Notes: generated by a model not told the origin, from the sequence alone. A DNA stretch of 64,000 nucleotides from Nematostella vectensis (GCF_932526225.1 NC_064045.1:6275498-6339497), one strand, 5' to 3'; positions 13,873-23,077 are shown, numbered from the stretch's first letter. A program made the numbers and translations.

Positions 13873-14400
13873 CAGAGTCAAACTAAGGACAGAGTCACAC
13901 TTAGGGCAGAGTCACACTTAGGTCAGAGTCACACTTAGGTCAGAGTCACACTTAGGTCAGAGTCACACTTAGGTCAGAGTCACACTTAGGTCAGAGTCAC
14001 ACTTAGGGCAGAGTCACACTTAGGTCAGAGTCACACTTAGGTCAGAGTCACACTTACGGCAGAGTCACACTTAGGGCAGAGTCACACTTAGGTCAGAGTC
14101 ACACTTAGGTCAGAGTCACACTTAGGTCAGAGTCACACTTAGGTCAGAGTCACACTTAGGGCAGAGCCACACTTACGGCAGAGTCACACTTACGGCAGAG
14201 TCACACTTAGGGCAGAGTCACACTTAGGGCAGAGTCACACTTAGGTCAGAGTCACACTTAGGTCAGACTCACACTTAGGGCAGAGCCACACTTACGGCAG
14301 AGTCACACTTACGGCAGAGTCACACTTACGGCAGAGTCACATCAGAGTCACACTTACGGCAGAGTCACACTTACGGCAGAGTCACATCAGAGTCACACTC
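13873..14400. repeat. 17-bp minisatellite in a pseudogene intron
   Basis: About 30 units of CAGAGTCACACTTAGGT with GGC, GTC and ACGGC variants grouped into blocks, lying between the SUEL and EGF exon equivalents. The other copy of the duplication has only a single related unit near 27223. Units abut directly with no unique spacers, so this is not a CRISPR array. Confidence 0.9.
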
Positions 14401-14954
14401 AAGCCAGATTCACTGCAATGGCAGAGTCACGTTCCGCATTGTGATTAGATGACACAACGTATTTGGATATGTTCTTTCAACTGTATGCATCGTTTAAAAA
14501 AGCGTTTAAAAAAGCATACATGACTTAAAAAGGTGGTGGTATAATACCAATTAGTATTAATATATGGAGAGTCAACCCCGATGAGCAAGCTCACATGGAT
14601 GAAGACGCCAATAGGACGCAAGAAGGCTGGGTGGACACAACTTTACTCCAATATCGAACCTTTGCGAACTAACACAGCCAACACAAGGATCATGAATGTC
14701 TAATAAGGATTGAATAATGAGTGAAAATATTAGACACTTTCTTTGACTTACGTGTCAGACGGTCGTCCGGTCGGTCACAGGGCACACACATATGTACTAG
14801 TCGTGAGCAAAGTCCGCCTGGCAGAGAAGGCCAGAAGGACATGGGGCAGACGCGCAAGCATTCTATACGATATTTAATAAGTCAATAAAACACCAATAGA
14901 GTGTAGATGCATTCTATTATACATTGCAATAGTCTTTAAAACATCAAGAGAGTG

Positions 14955-15365
14955 TACAGGCAGACACACAGGGAGGCATGTTGGCACCACGCAGACAGAC
15001 ACTCAAGCACACAGGCACGTGACAGGCACACGCTGATAGGCAGACACAAGCACGCAGACACGTGACAGGTAGATACAAGTTCACACACGTGACAGGTAGA
15101 TACAAGTTCACACACGTGACAGAAACGCTGACAGACACAAGCACGCAGACACGTGACAGGCAGACACAAGCACGCAGACACGTGACAGGTAGATACAAGT
15201 TCACACACGTGACAGAAACGCTGACAGACACAAGCACGCAGACACGTGACAGGTTGACACGTGACAGAAACACGCTGACAGAGAGACACGTAACAAATGC
15301 ACGCTGACAGGCAGACACGTGACAGATGCACGCTGACAGGCAGACACGCGACAGGCACACGCGTC
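14955..15365. repeat. CAGACACGTGACAGG-type minisatellite, copy 1
   Basis: Degenerate repeats built from CAGACACGTGACAGG and CACAAGCACG blocks, lying between the EGF and PAN exon equivalents. The same repeat occupies the matching intron at 27775-28130, so it predates the duplication. Cysteine-rich ORFs across it are translations of the repeat. Confidence 0.85.
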
Positions 15366-16170
15366 AACATGAGTGCTTGTGTCTGTAAGAAAAGTCTAAA
15401 GCCATTACCTTAGTACCCTGGTAGACAAATCCCTCCCTCGGCTCCTTGTCATCCGGGTGTTCCACGTGATCCGAGTTGCTGAGCTGGCAAAGCTCCAGCT
15501 CCTGGCAAAAATTGTATGATCGACAGCTGTCATTCGCGAAGCACGTGACTTGGTATTGGTTTGACGTCGGGGTTGTGAGGTTCTGGATAATGTGATTTTG
15601 TAACCACGATCCATTGAACTCGGGAAACCACGAGACGATTTTGCATCCTTGAACTAAAAAAAATAACTCTGAGTGCAAATGACTCAGGTAAACAAGTCAA
15701 ATTCTAGCTTTTTTAACCCAAGTTACTAGATTTTGTTGTCTTATATAGACTTTTCTAGTTTCCTTAACTACAAATAATATTATCTCAACTAGGCTAAGAC
15801 TGTAAGACTGGTGATTTCGACATTTTAATGGGTAGCCTGTGCTTCGGTAACCACAAATATTGGGTAGCCTGTGGAGTTCATTACAATAATAGAATGCCTT
15901 ATCTAGAAGATCTGTTTGCCATGTTTCCTGTTTTACATCTATTGTAATTATTTCTCGTTAGGAAATTGTTATAATTAAGGTCTGTTGACAGGTTTGACAT
16001 TATTGACATTGGTGATGTTTGTAAATGAACACGTGATCCGCACAATTGGCATCACGCTAGCCCGGTCGCAGCTCTAGATACCACATGGATCTAAGCTGTG
16101 GTTTAAAGCACTTCGTTCGAGTCGAAGTCGCCCTGCAGTTTTTTTGCCGATGAAGTTTAACTGAGGCAAA

Positions 16171-16229
16171 CCGGCTATGCCATGCTGACGAGTCCTAATA
16201 AGGACGAAACAGCTGTCCATGGTTGCCGG
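16171..16229 (+). ncRNA. Type I hammerhead ribozyme, unit 1 (core intact)
   Basis: Core CTGACGA (16185-16191), stem II GTCC-TAATAA-GGAC, then GAAA. Stem III is three base pairs (ACA with TGT) closed by GC. Cleavage is predicted after GTC, between 16217 and 16218. Stem I is CCATG/CATGG plus CCGG/CCGG separated by an internal loop, which in type I ribozymes contacts loop II. A very short stem III is usual in retrozyme hammerheads, which often cleave better as dimers. Confidence 0.9.
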
Positions 16230-16523
16230 ACTGCACGGGTAATAGACTGTGCTAGCGTCCCGTCTTGGCCGACTGGTGCCAATGTGTGTATGCTAGTGTG
16301 CTTTTAAAGTCCACATTTATGTATACATACTCGCAAGGATAGTTTGGCTATCCGACGGAGTTTTAGACTAGCAAAGGTCGCATGCGTGATCCGCACAATT
16401 GGCATCACGCTAGCCCGGTCGCAGCTCTAGATCCAACATGGATCTAAGCTGTGGTTTAAAGCACTTCGTTCGAGTCGAAGTCGCCCTGCAGTTTTTTTGA
16501 CTATGAAGTTTAACTGAGGCAAA

Positions 16524-16582
16524 CCGGCTATGCCATGCTGACGGGTCCTAATAAGGACGAAACAGCTGTCCATGGTTGCCGG
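16524..16582 (+). ncRNA. Type I hammerhead ribozyme, unit 2 (core A9 to G)
   Basis: Same fold as unit 1, but the core reads CTGACGG: the base equivalent to the conserved A9 is G at 16544. Stem pairing, GAAA and the GTC cleavage triplet (cut predicted at 16570/16571) are kept. Activity is probably reduced. Confidence 0.82.
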
Positions 16583-16876
16583 ACTGCACGGGTAATAGAC
16601 TGTGCTAGCGTCCCGTTTGGCCCGACTGGTGCCAATGTGTGTATGCTAGTGTGCTTTTAAAGTCCACATTTATGTATACATACTCGCAAGGATAGTTTGG
16701 CTATCCGACGGAGTTTTAGACTAGCAAAGGTCGCATGCGTGATCCGCACAATTGGCATCACGCTAGCCCGGTCGCAGCTCTAGATCCCACATGGATCTAA
16801 GCTGTGGTTTAAAGCACTTCGTTCGAGTCGAAGTCGCCCTGCAGTTTTTTTGACGATGAAGTTTAACTGAGGCAAA

Positions 16877-16935
16877 CCGGCTATGCCATGCTGACGGGTC
16901 CTAATAAGGACGAAACAGCTGTCCATGGTTGCCGG
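16877..16935 (+). ncRNA. Type I hammerhead ribozyme, unit 3 (core A9 to G)
   Basis: Identical in structure to unit 2, with the same A9-to-G change at 16897 and the same stems and cleavage triplet. Sharing this change suggests units 2 and 3 are copies of one template or that unit 1 differs by a later mutation. Confidence 0.82.
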
Positions 16936-17842
16936 ACTGCACGGGTAATAGACTGTGCTAGCGTCCCGTCTTGGCCCGACTGGTGCCAATGTGTGTATGC
17001 TAGTGTGCTTTTAAAGTCCACATTTATGAAAATGAACATTGTGTTTTAGTAGTATCCAAATAACAATGGTAAACAAACACAAAAAAAAAAAACAAAGTCA
17101 TTTATAATACAGTTAGTTGTTATACACTAAAGTGTGATTTACCCGTTCATGGACAACAATATAAGATACTCTAATGCATGTATTTAATAAAAGCAATATT
17201 CTTTCTTTTATTCAAATTTTAATTTAAACACAACTTATCTCTAAAAATTTTAAAAATATACGGTAATTTTCTTTTTGCCAACGAGCACTATTTGAGCACT
17301 ATTTTGATTTTGGAGCACTTTTTAAGCTCTTTTTGGGTGTTTTTGGGAGCACTATCTGGAAACGCCTACTTACGAAGCCTTTTCCTTACACGAAGTATAT
17401 CTGTATATGACGTCATTACAATTCACTAAGAGGGCAAGATGAGGAAGTCCGAGCCGATAAGCCCACTGGCCTTAACCTACTTTTATGATTATTAAAACGC
17501 TTCCTAAAACTATTGATGAATAAGCACCCTAGTTTACCGGTTAGTGAAAAAGTTAAGGATGACCTTATCTATCAACATTTTCATTTATAGATAAGTGTAA
17601 CTCTGAGGCTCAGCTTAGGGAAAGGGAAGGCCAGTGGGCTTATCGGCTTAGGTCTATCTACCCGCGGGGTCTTAATAGTGATGACTTTTTTTGTAGTAGG
17701 AACCCACGTAGAGATGTGTAAATTCTTTTTATCCATAGCGCGCGCTATTCTAGAAAATGCGCGTTTTTGTTAGTTGTAATTTTTTTGCGTCTCGCGCCAC
17801 TATTCTGATGTAAATAAGCTTGTAACGATTCACCTTCTTCAG

Positions 17843-17884
17843 TCTGCCCTGAAGAAGTCTTATTAAAGACGAAAATTTGGCAGA
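17843..17884 (+). ncRNA. Hammerhead-like motif in left Penelope terminus
   Basis: TCTGCC and GGCAGA pair around CTGAAGA, a GTCT-TATTAA-AGAC hairpin and GAAA. This looks like a hammerhead core in which stem III and the cleavage triplet are missing and one extra A follows A9. Penelope-like elements are known to carry hammerhead motifs in their pseudo-LTRs; this one is probably a non-cleaving remnant. Confidence 0.55.
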
Positions 17885-18135
17885 GTCGATTTCCAGTTTT
17901 TGTGTATTGTATTCATTGTTCTGGTACGAGATCGCGACAGTTTGGGCTTTTTGATTTTATTCGTATTGATTTTCCCGAGGACTGATGGAGGAAGGATTCT
18001 ACAAGCTCATCAACTTAAAGAAAAAAAGATCAAGATATTTACATCATTACCATTTTTTGGCCGATTGTCAGCTTTTAGGCGTGGTTACGAAAGGACTCAT
18101 TATTAAGAAGACGGCAAATATAGGGCATATTTCGG

Positions 18136-18969
18136 ATGGTTTCGGATAAGGGGTCTGGGGTAGTAGTCATGGATAAGGATAAGTATATTCAAGAGGCACT
18201 AAGACAGCTCAGTGACAAGGAGGTATATAAGGAAACCAAGGATCTCACGCAGTATATTACGGAGCTAGTAAATAGAAGGGTACGTAAGTTGTCTGCTGAT
18301 GGATTTATAGATGATAAGACTCTAGATTATCTTATCATCAATGGTAAGCCTAGGGCAGGTCGATTTTATCTCCTCCCTAAAATACATAAGAAGGGTAACC
18401 CAGGTAGGCCAGTCATATCGGGGTGTAATACTTGCACTGAAAAGATATCTGAGTTTGTAGATTATCATATTAAGGATTTGGTGCCATCTATACCATCCCA
18501 TATTAAGGATACTAAACATTTTCTTAATATAGTGAGGGATATGGGAACTTTACCTCAGGGGGCTATCTTAGTCACAGCAGATGTGGTTGGGCTTTACCCC
18601 CACATACCCCATGATAAGGGGTTGGAGGCTCTTAAAGCCGCTTTGGACAAACGTGGTAAGTTAACAGGTAATTATATTCCTACTGAGGACCTTGTGGACT
18701 TAGCTCGCATTGTCCTGGAGAATAATAACTTAGTATTTAATAAGAAGCATTATTTACAGGTATTAGGTACGGCTATAGGTACTAGAATGGCACCATCATA
18801 TGCTAATCTTTTTATGGCTAAAGTTGAAAAGGAAATCATAGACTCTTCTCCAGTTAAGCCTTATTTATGGCGTAGGTATATCGATGACATTTTCATGATC
18901 TGGACTGAAGGTGAAGACGCTCTGAGAGAGTTTATGGCTCACATAGACTCTATACATAGAACTATATAA
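18136..18969 (+). pseudogene. Penelope-type reverse transcriptase fragment
   Basis: A 277-codon ORF. Visible features are FYLLPKIHKKGNPGRPVIS early in the domain, the metal-binding block TADVVGLYPHIPH, GTRMAPSYANLFMAKVE, and the catalytic YIDDIF box (YxDD) near residue 250. It copies element RNA into DNA; Penelope enzymes are related to telomerase. The ORF stops after HRTI while homology should continue into thumb and linker sequence up to the nuclease. It has no complete N-terminus, and the intervening 18970-19164 contains stops in the natural frame. Confidence 0.87.
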
Positions 18970-19164
18970 TTTACGTTTGAGTAGGATATGTTCGGAAGAC
19001 TCTTCTTTCGAAAAGAGGGTATTAGAGTTACAAGGTTATTTAGTTGATAGGGGTTATGACAGCAGGTTTGTGGGGAGGGAAGTTGACCGGGTTAGACGTA
19101 TTCCTAGGGACGACACATTCTAGAGTCTTCTAGTAAATGTAGGGGTGCTATTGGTAGGGTACCT

Positions 19165-19554
19165 ATGGTGGCTTATAGGAAACCTAGGAGTTTAAAGGAT
19201 ATGTTGGTGCACTCCTCTCTTAAAGAGGATAGTACTCAGGTTAGAGGTTGTGGTAAGTGTGGCGGTAAAAGGTGTAGGATGTGTAACTTTCTTAAGACAG
19301 GGCGGGAGTTTCGCAGTACAGTTACTAATAAGAAATATGTCATTAATTTTGACTTGGACTGTAACTCAGATTTTGTTGTTTATCTAATTACTTGCTCTAT
19401 GTGTAGCAAGCAATACGTAGGGTGTACTATCAATAGTTTTAGGAAGCGTTTTAATAATCATAAAAGTAGGTTAAATAAGCACCCTAGTACACGGTTAGTG
19501 AAAAAGTTAAGGATGACCTTATCTATCAACATTTTCATTGCGACAATCATTTAG
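19165..19554 (+). pseudogene. GIY-YIG endonuclease fragment of the Penelope element
   Basis: A 129-codon ORF with a cysteine cluster (CGKCGGKRCRMC, about residues 29-40) and a GIY-YIG core reading VVYLITCSMCSKQYVG, then the NSFRKRFNNHKS helix. In Penelope-like elements this nuclease nicks the target for integration. The frame is lost after about residue 112 relative to the sequence preserved in the repeated terminus. Confidence 0.8.
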
Positions 19555-19837
19555 GTCTTAATAATGTTATGGTACAACTTATAGATAAGTGTAACTCTGA
19601 GGCTCAGCTTAGGGAAAGGGAAGGCCAGTGGGTTTATCGGCTTAGGTCTATCTACCCGCGGGGTCTTAATAGTGATGACTTTTTTTTGTAGTAGGAACCC
19701 ACGTAGAGATGTGTAAATTCTTTTTATCCATAGCGCGCGCTATTCTAGAAAATGCGCGTTTTTGTTAGTTGTAATTTTTTTGCGTCTCGCGCCACTATTC
19801 TGATGTAAATAAGCTTTTAACGATTCACCTTCTTCAG

Positions 19838-19879
19838 TCTGCCCTAAAGAAGTCTTATTAAAGACCAAAATTTGGCAGA
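19838..19879 (+). ncRNA. Hammerhead-like motif in right Penelope terminus (mutated)
   Basis: Counterpart of 17843-17884. The outer TCTGCC/GGCAGA pairing and the stem II hairpin are kept, but the core reads CTAAAGA and the GAAA box reads CAAA. Two core positions are therefore lost. Confidence 0.5.
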
Positions 19880-19898
19880 GTCGATTTCCAGTTTTTGT

Positions 19899-20112
<214 letters not shown>

Positions 20113-20200
20113 TATATGTGTGCACACACACGTTATGCCCTAGGGCGGTGGTTACCGTTCAACTAGGGCGATGGTATAAGGGGGAACCCAAGGAAAACTC

Positions 20201-20749
20201 TTACTTCGATAACTTTTTCGTCTTGAGGGCCTTCATGTACATCTTCTCTTCTGAGAGCTCCGCGCCGTAGTCATGCAGGATAGCTTTCATGTCCGCCTTG
20301 CTCGGGGTATAGAAGACCACCAAGGCCGCGATGTTCTCACGGAACGGCTTCGTGATTCTGGTGAGCTGCTGCGTGATCACCCACACGCTAATACCCACGT
20401 GGCGCGCGCTGAACGCCAAGCTGACGAGCTGGTCAGAGCGCCTCTTTACGTCTTTCGAGGCCGCACAGTCGTCGAGTATAATTAGCGTATTAGTGCCTTC
20501 GAAGAGAGCGGAGACAAACCTCAGCAGTATGTCAATCTGACCCGCCTCAGGTGCGATGACAAACAGAGGATTTTCGCCCTCGCCGAAGCCGTCGTATGTT
20601 TTGTTGTAGACAAAGGTAGGGCACACGAGTACGATGTAGTCAAACTTGCCCCGGAAAGGGCCGCGCAGCCGGTCCACTACGAATTGGGTCTTCCCGCATG
20701 ACGTCGGGCCCACGATGAGAGCGTTAAATGGGACGTTTTTCGGGTCCAT
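20201..20749 (-). CDS. A32-like genome-packaging ATPase
   Basis: A 182-residue P-loop ATPase of the FtsK/HerA superfamily, A32-like branch, which pumps viral DNA into capsids. The Walker A motif is GPTSCGKT at residues 14-21 and the Walker B is LIILDD at residues 88-93. A polar segment [11 protein letters not shown] follows near residue 120, matching the sensor-like region of the family. The length is at the short end for such enzymes. It is the reason for calling the cassette viral. It lies 20 bp downstream of the probable capsid gene on the same strand, the ATPase-capsid neighbourhood seen in Polinton-like viruses. The frame is intact. Confidence 0.82.
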   Translation of the reverse strand: MDPKNVPFNALIVGPTSCGKTQFVVDRLRGPFRGKFDYIVLVCPTFVYNKTYDGFGEGENPLFVIAPEAGQIDILLRFVSALFEGTNTLIILDDCAASKDVKRRSDQLVSLAFSARHVGISVWVITQQLTRITKPFRENIAALVVFYTPSKADMKAILHDYGAELSEEKMYMKALKTKKLSK

Positions 20750-20768
20750 ACCGCTCCGGCGTATGTGC

Positions 20769-21995
20769 TCAGTATTGTATGGACTCTAGCTGTCCGTTCA
20801 TAAGGTTCATTTGGGTGTCGGCCACCACAAACACGTGACAGTTTACGTTACCCGTGCCGCTTGCCGTGCGTTTTATCTCGAGGTGCACACCGTCGCGGGT
20901 ATTGACCAATCGGAGACCACCCCCATGGATAGCACTGTCGTCCGTCGTTCGAAGGTCGATCCACAGAGCAAACTTGTTATCGCCATAGAACGACTCGGGG
21001 CCGATTGCCGGGGCGGCGGGCGCTCCGCTGTGCCCCCCCGGGGAGGGGCAGACGAACCGCCTTTTCGCCTCCCTCAAGAAATCCGTGGCTGAAGACCTTG
21101 TTTGGCATGCAGTCGATTGTAACGCGAACGCTCTTGATGTCGGGGTACACGAACTTCTCAGAGTCGCGAGCCCCTGCCGTGTATGGCTCCACAAAGAGGA
21201 GCAACAGACCACTCATAGACCTTCGCGGCAGGTTGACACTCTCGTTGATTATGCTGTCCGTCCCTTTGTTAATCACGAAAGTCTTGTGAAGGTTCACTTG
21301 CTCGTAGAAGAACGTTGTGCCGTTTTGGTAGGCGGCGGCTGCAGACCGGGCGAGGTTGTCGTCTCTCAGGCTTTCGTACTCCAGCTCTAGATTTTTGATG
21401 CCATAGGATAATTTGGTAGCATCGCTTCCGACTACTACCTGGTCAACCGCTGCGAACGTGATCTCGAAGAGCAGCGCCTCGGAGAGCGCCCTTGGGTACA
21501 GCACCCCGTGGTCCGTCAGCAGAGAATGGTCTAGCGGGATGGTGTACCTCGCCACGTGGGCGGCGTTTAGAGCGTTCTCCTTGACGTTACTGGTCGCTTT
21601 ATCGCCAGCCGAAGCTTGCGCATGTTTTCTGACTGTATGCCCTCCTCCAGGCGGTCCTCTCTCTCGACCTTGGACAGGTAAAGCTCCTCATAAGTCTTGA
21701 AGACGTCGTAGCGGTTGGTGTCCTGGAGCGTTTCTCCTGCAAACGTGATTTTCAGGCGGTTCACGAGATTTCGGCCGACGTTGTTCACGACGGTATTATT
21801 CGCATGGCCTGAGACGGAAAGATCGAGATCGACCCTCAAGGAGCCAGGCACGAGCGTGACGCCTTCCGATAGCTTTGGGACCGCCACATATAGCGTCGAC
21901 GGGTTGAGAGTGACCCGGTGAACAGTTCTCTCGGCTTTCAACCCCAGAGGAGTTCTGGGTGTTCGTTGGGGGTCAAGTTTATCGCTGACTGACAT
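20769..21995 (-). pseudogene. Probable major capsid protein gene, frameshifted
   Basis: About 1.23 kb of minus-strand coding sequence divided among three frames: 21567-21995 (start ATG), 20977-21555 and 20769-21212. One shift lies near 21555-21590. The other lies close to a C-rich run at about 21028-21043. The translations are rich in short beta-prone stretches with few charged clusters, and the gene directly precedes the packaging ATPase, so a jelly-roll capsid protein is the best guess. A penton-type or other virion protein cannot be excluded without structure prediction. The two breaks mean the copy cannot make a full-length product as read. Confidence 0.55.
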
Positions 21996-21999
21996 CGTA

Positions 22000-22093
22000 T
22001 ACGTATATACACATAAAGTACGGAGCCGTGTGGCTATGGTGCGGACTGTTAGACATGTCTAACATAGCATAGCACGAGTTATGCGCACGCATC
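22000..22093. promoter_or_regulatory. Divergent promoter region with a perfect 16-bp palindrome
   Basis: A roughly 98-bp gap between the minus-strand capsid gene and the plus-strand 22094 gene. It contains a TATA-like stretch near 22000-22018 and the perfect palindrome GTTAGACATGTCTAAC at 22048-22063. The palindrome centre AGACATGTCT fits the p53-family half-site RRRCWWGYYY. A shared control site is an inference. Confidence 0.45.
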
Positions 22094-23077
22094 ATGGGTG
22101 ATGTTGACGTTGACATTGACGATACCTTGCCGGGTGCGTCCACCGATCGCGGGGCGGGGGACGACGAGACGACGCCCCTCATCCCGTTTGACCCCTACGA
22201 TGGGAAGACGATCCCAATGACGAACACGTCGTCGCGTACGCATGCTGAGCATAGCATGGCTACGCGAAGCGCAACGCAAACCGCCGGAACGGCAAGCGCT
22301 GAAACCTCGTTCATCACAGAGGGTGCAGCGACAAGACTCGGTCTCCAGTCCCTCAGGGAGAAATACCCAGACCTTAACGAGAATCTGTTACGGTTCCAGT
22401 CAGACCGGAGGGGAAAGACGCTAATACAGGTTCGCAAACTCGGCAAAGGAGGAGGTTGGTCTAAGCCAAGACAGCTGTTCAACGAGGACTGGGGCGTCCG
22501 ACAGGACGTTGCAAAGCTAAAAGGCTTCGAGCTGGCGATGGGGTCCGTGGCAGAGATAGACGCGGTCATCCAGAAGAACACAGAACGGGTCCAAGAGCTG
22601 CAAGGGGTGGTAGCCACAGACAGGGAGACCATCGACGACCCTAACACGTCAGAGGATCGCCGCCAAGAGGCCCGTGTGCGCAACGAGGAGAGGCTGTCCG
22701 AGATTGACGAACTAGAGCGCGAAAACCGAGAGCTCGAGAACCAAAAGCCACTAAGAGAGCGCATCAAAGCCATCTTCAAAAAGTACGGCTTTACCGTCAC
22801 TGCCATCGGGTTGGCCGTAGCGACGACGATCGCGGCCATTGTGACGTCGCTCGGCAAGTCGCTCTCCTCCGTGGCCAGAGGGGTCGGTAACGGGCTTAAG
22901 GCCATCGGGAAAAAGCTGGGCGAGCTTCTCCCCGGGCTAGTAAGCAGCATCGCGAACTTCGTGTTTAAGGCTGCAGGAGAAGCGGTGAAATTCCTTGGCG
23001 AAAATGCGTGCTTGCTTATTCTAGCCATAGCCGCGTTCTTGGTTCGTCGAATGCAAAGCAGTTATCGGAACAAGTAA
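22094..23077 (+). CDS. Viral cassette membrane protein, 327 aa, function unknown
   Basis: I do not recognise the family. The N-terminal 70 residues are polar and acidic. A middle section (about residues 95-150) is basic and aromatic, followed by a charged coiled-coil-like region (about 155-225, with ERVQELQGVV and EIDELERENRELENQ). The C-terminal third is glycine-, alanine- and serine-rich and hydrophobic, ending with a likely transmembrane helix (CLLILAIAAFLVRR). Coiled coil followed by hydrophobic Gly/Ala helices suggests a virion membrane or membrane-active protein. Its end overlaps the convergent 23062-24564 gene by 16 nt. The frame is intact. Confidence 0.7.
   Translation: MGDVDVDIDDTLPGASTDRGAGDDETTPLIPFDPYDGKTIPMTNTSSRTHAEHSMATRSATQTAGTASAETSFITEGAATRLGLQSLREKYPDLNENLLRFQSDRRGKTLIQVRKLGKGGGWSKPRQLFNEDWGVRQDVAKLKGFELAMGSVAEIDAVIQKNTERVQELQGVVATDRETIDDPNTSEDRRQEARVRNEERLSEIDELERENRELENQKPLRERIKAIFKKYGFTVTAIGLAVATTIAAIVTSLGKSLSSVARGVGNGLKAIGKKLGELLPGLVSSIANFVFKAAGEAVKFLGENACLLILAIAAFLVRRMQSSYRNK

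Larger units (their letters stand above)
13386..15653 (-). pseudogene. PAN-EGF-SUEL lectin gene, broken copy
   Basis: Remnant of a secreted multidomain lectin gene, paralogous to the intact gene at 26770-29843. The exon equivalents are PAN/apple 15409-15653, EGF-like 14752-14862 and SUEL (rhamnose-binding lectin) 13386-13683. Breaks seen directly: a G-run one base shorter near 13535 shifts the SUEL frame, the EGF exon has an in-frame TAG at 14797-14799 where the other copy has a serine codon, and the EGF exon is 111 bp rather than 109 bp through small indels. Splice borders remain recognisable. No equivalent of the signal-peptide exon was found upstream, where mobile DNA now lies. Decay of one duplicate is the simplest reading. 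Confidence 0.78.
12843..15690. repeat. Segmental duplication, copy 1
   Basis: Collinear with 26369-28430. Both start with nearly the same sequence (TATCACCTCGAATCA, then TGTTAC and AGAATCTT), run through equivalent SUEL, EGF-like and PAN exons and the same intronic minisatellites, and end just past the PAN exon acceptor. Copy 1 is longer because it carries expanded repeats. It is the copy whose reading frames are broken. Confidence 0.85.
16023..17038 (+). mobile_element. Hammerhead retrozyme: 2.8 tandem 353-bp units
   Basis: Nearly identical units begin at 16033, 16386 and 16739 (GTGATCCGCACAATTGGC), an exact 353-bp period; the third stops at about 17028. Each unit carries a type I hammerhead ribozyme, a 10-bp hairpin (CAGCT..TAGAT pairing with ATCTA..AGCTG), and a tRNA-T-arm-like hairpin with a 7-nt TTCGAGT loop followed by a T run. 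The 9-mer AAATGAACA flanks the array at 16023-16031 and 17030-17038, a likely target-site duplication. Short tandem repeats with type I hammerheads are the defining form of metazoan retrozymes, non-autonomous elements that spread through small circular RNAs. No protein is encoded. Confidence 0.88.
17451..19890 (+). mobile_element. Penelope-like retroelement, decayed
   Basis: Contains a Penelope-type reverse transcriptase (18136-18969) and a GIY-YIG nuclease region (19165-19554), flanked by repeated termini. The block at 17518-17900 is repeated at 19474-19890, including the AGGCCAGTGGGCTTATCGGC segment and the hammerhead-like motif; the left copy lacks about 40 bp present on the right. The first 67 bp (17451-17517) are instead an inverted copy of GIY-YIG and terminal sequence. 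Direct pseudo-LTRs with inverted fragments are characteristic of this class. The reading frame is interrupted between the two protein domains, so the copy is inactive. Confidence 0.85.

Noticed and set aside
13873-14400. CRISPR-like regularly repeated array
   Set aside because: Units of 17 bp follow each other directly without unique spacers, and the DNA is animal; it is a minisatellite.
14936-15370. Cysteine-rich ORFs that look like secreted peptides
   Set aside because: They read a CAGACACGTG minisatellite within an intron, in several frames at once.
16058-16145. True tRNA gene in the retrozyme unit
   Set aside because: The T-arm and box B are present, but no matching acceptor stem or anticodon arm could be folded.
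22195-23028. 277-codon minus-strand ORF opposite the 22094 viral gene
   Set aside because: Serine-rich shadow of a GC-rich coding region; the plus-strand ORF has coiled-coil and membrane features and a better start.
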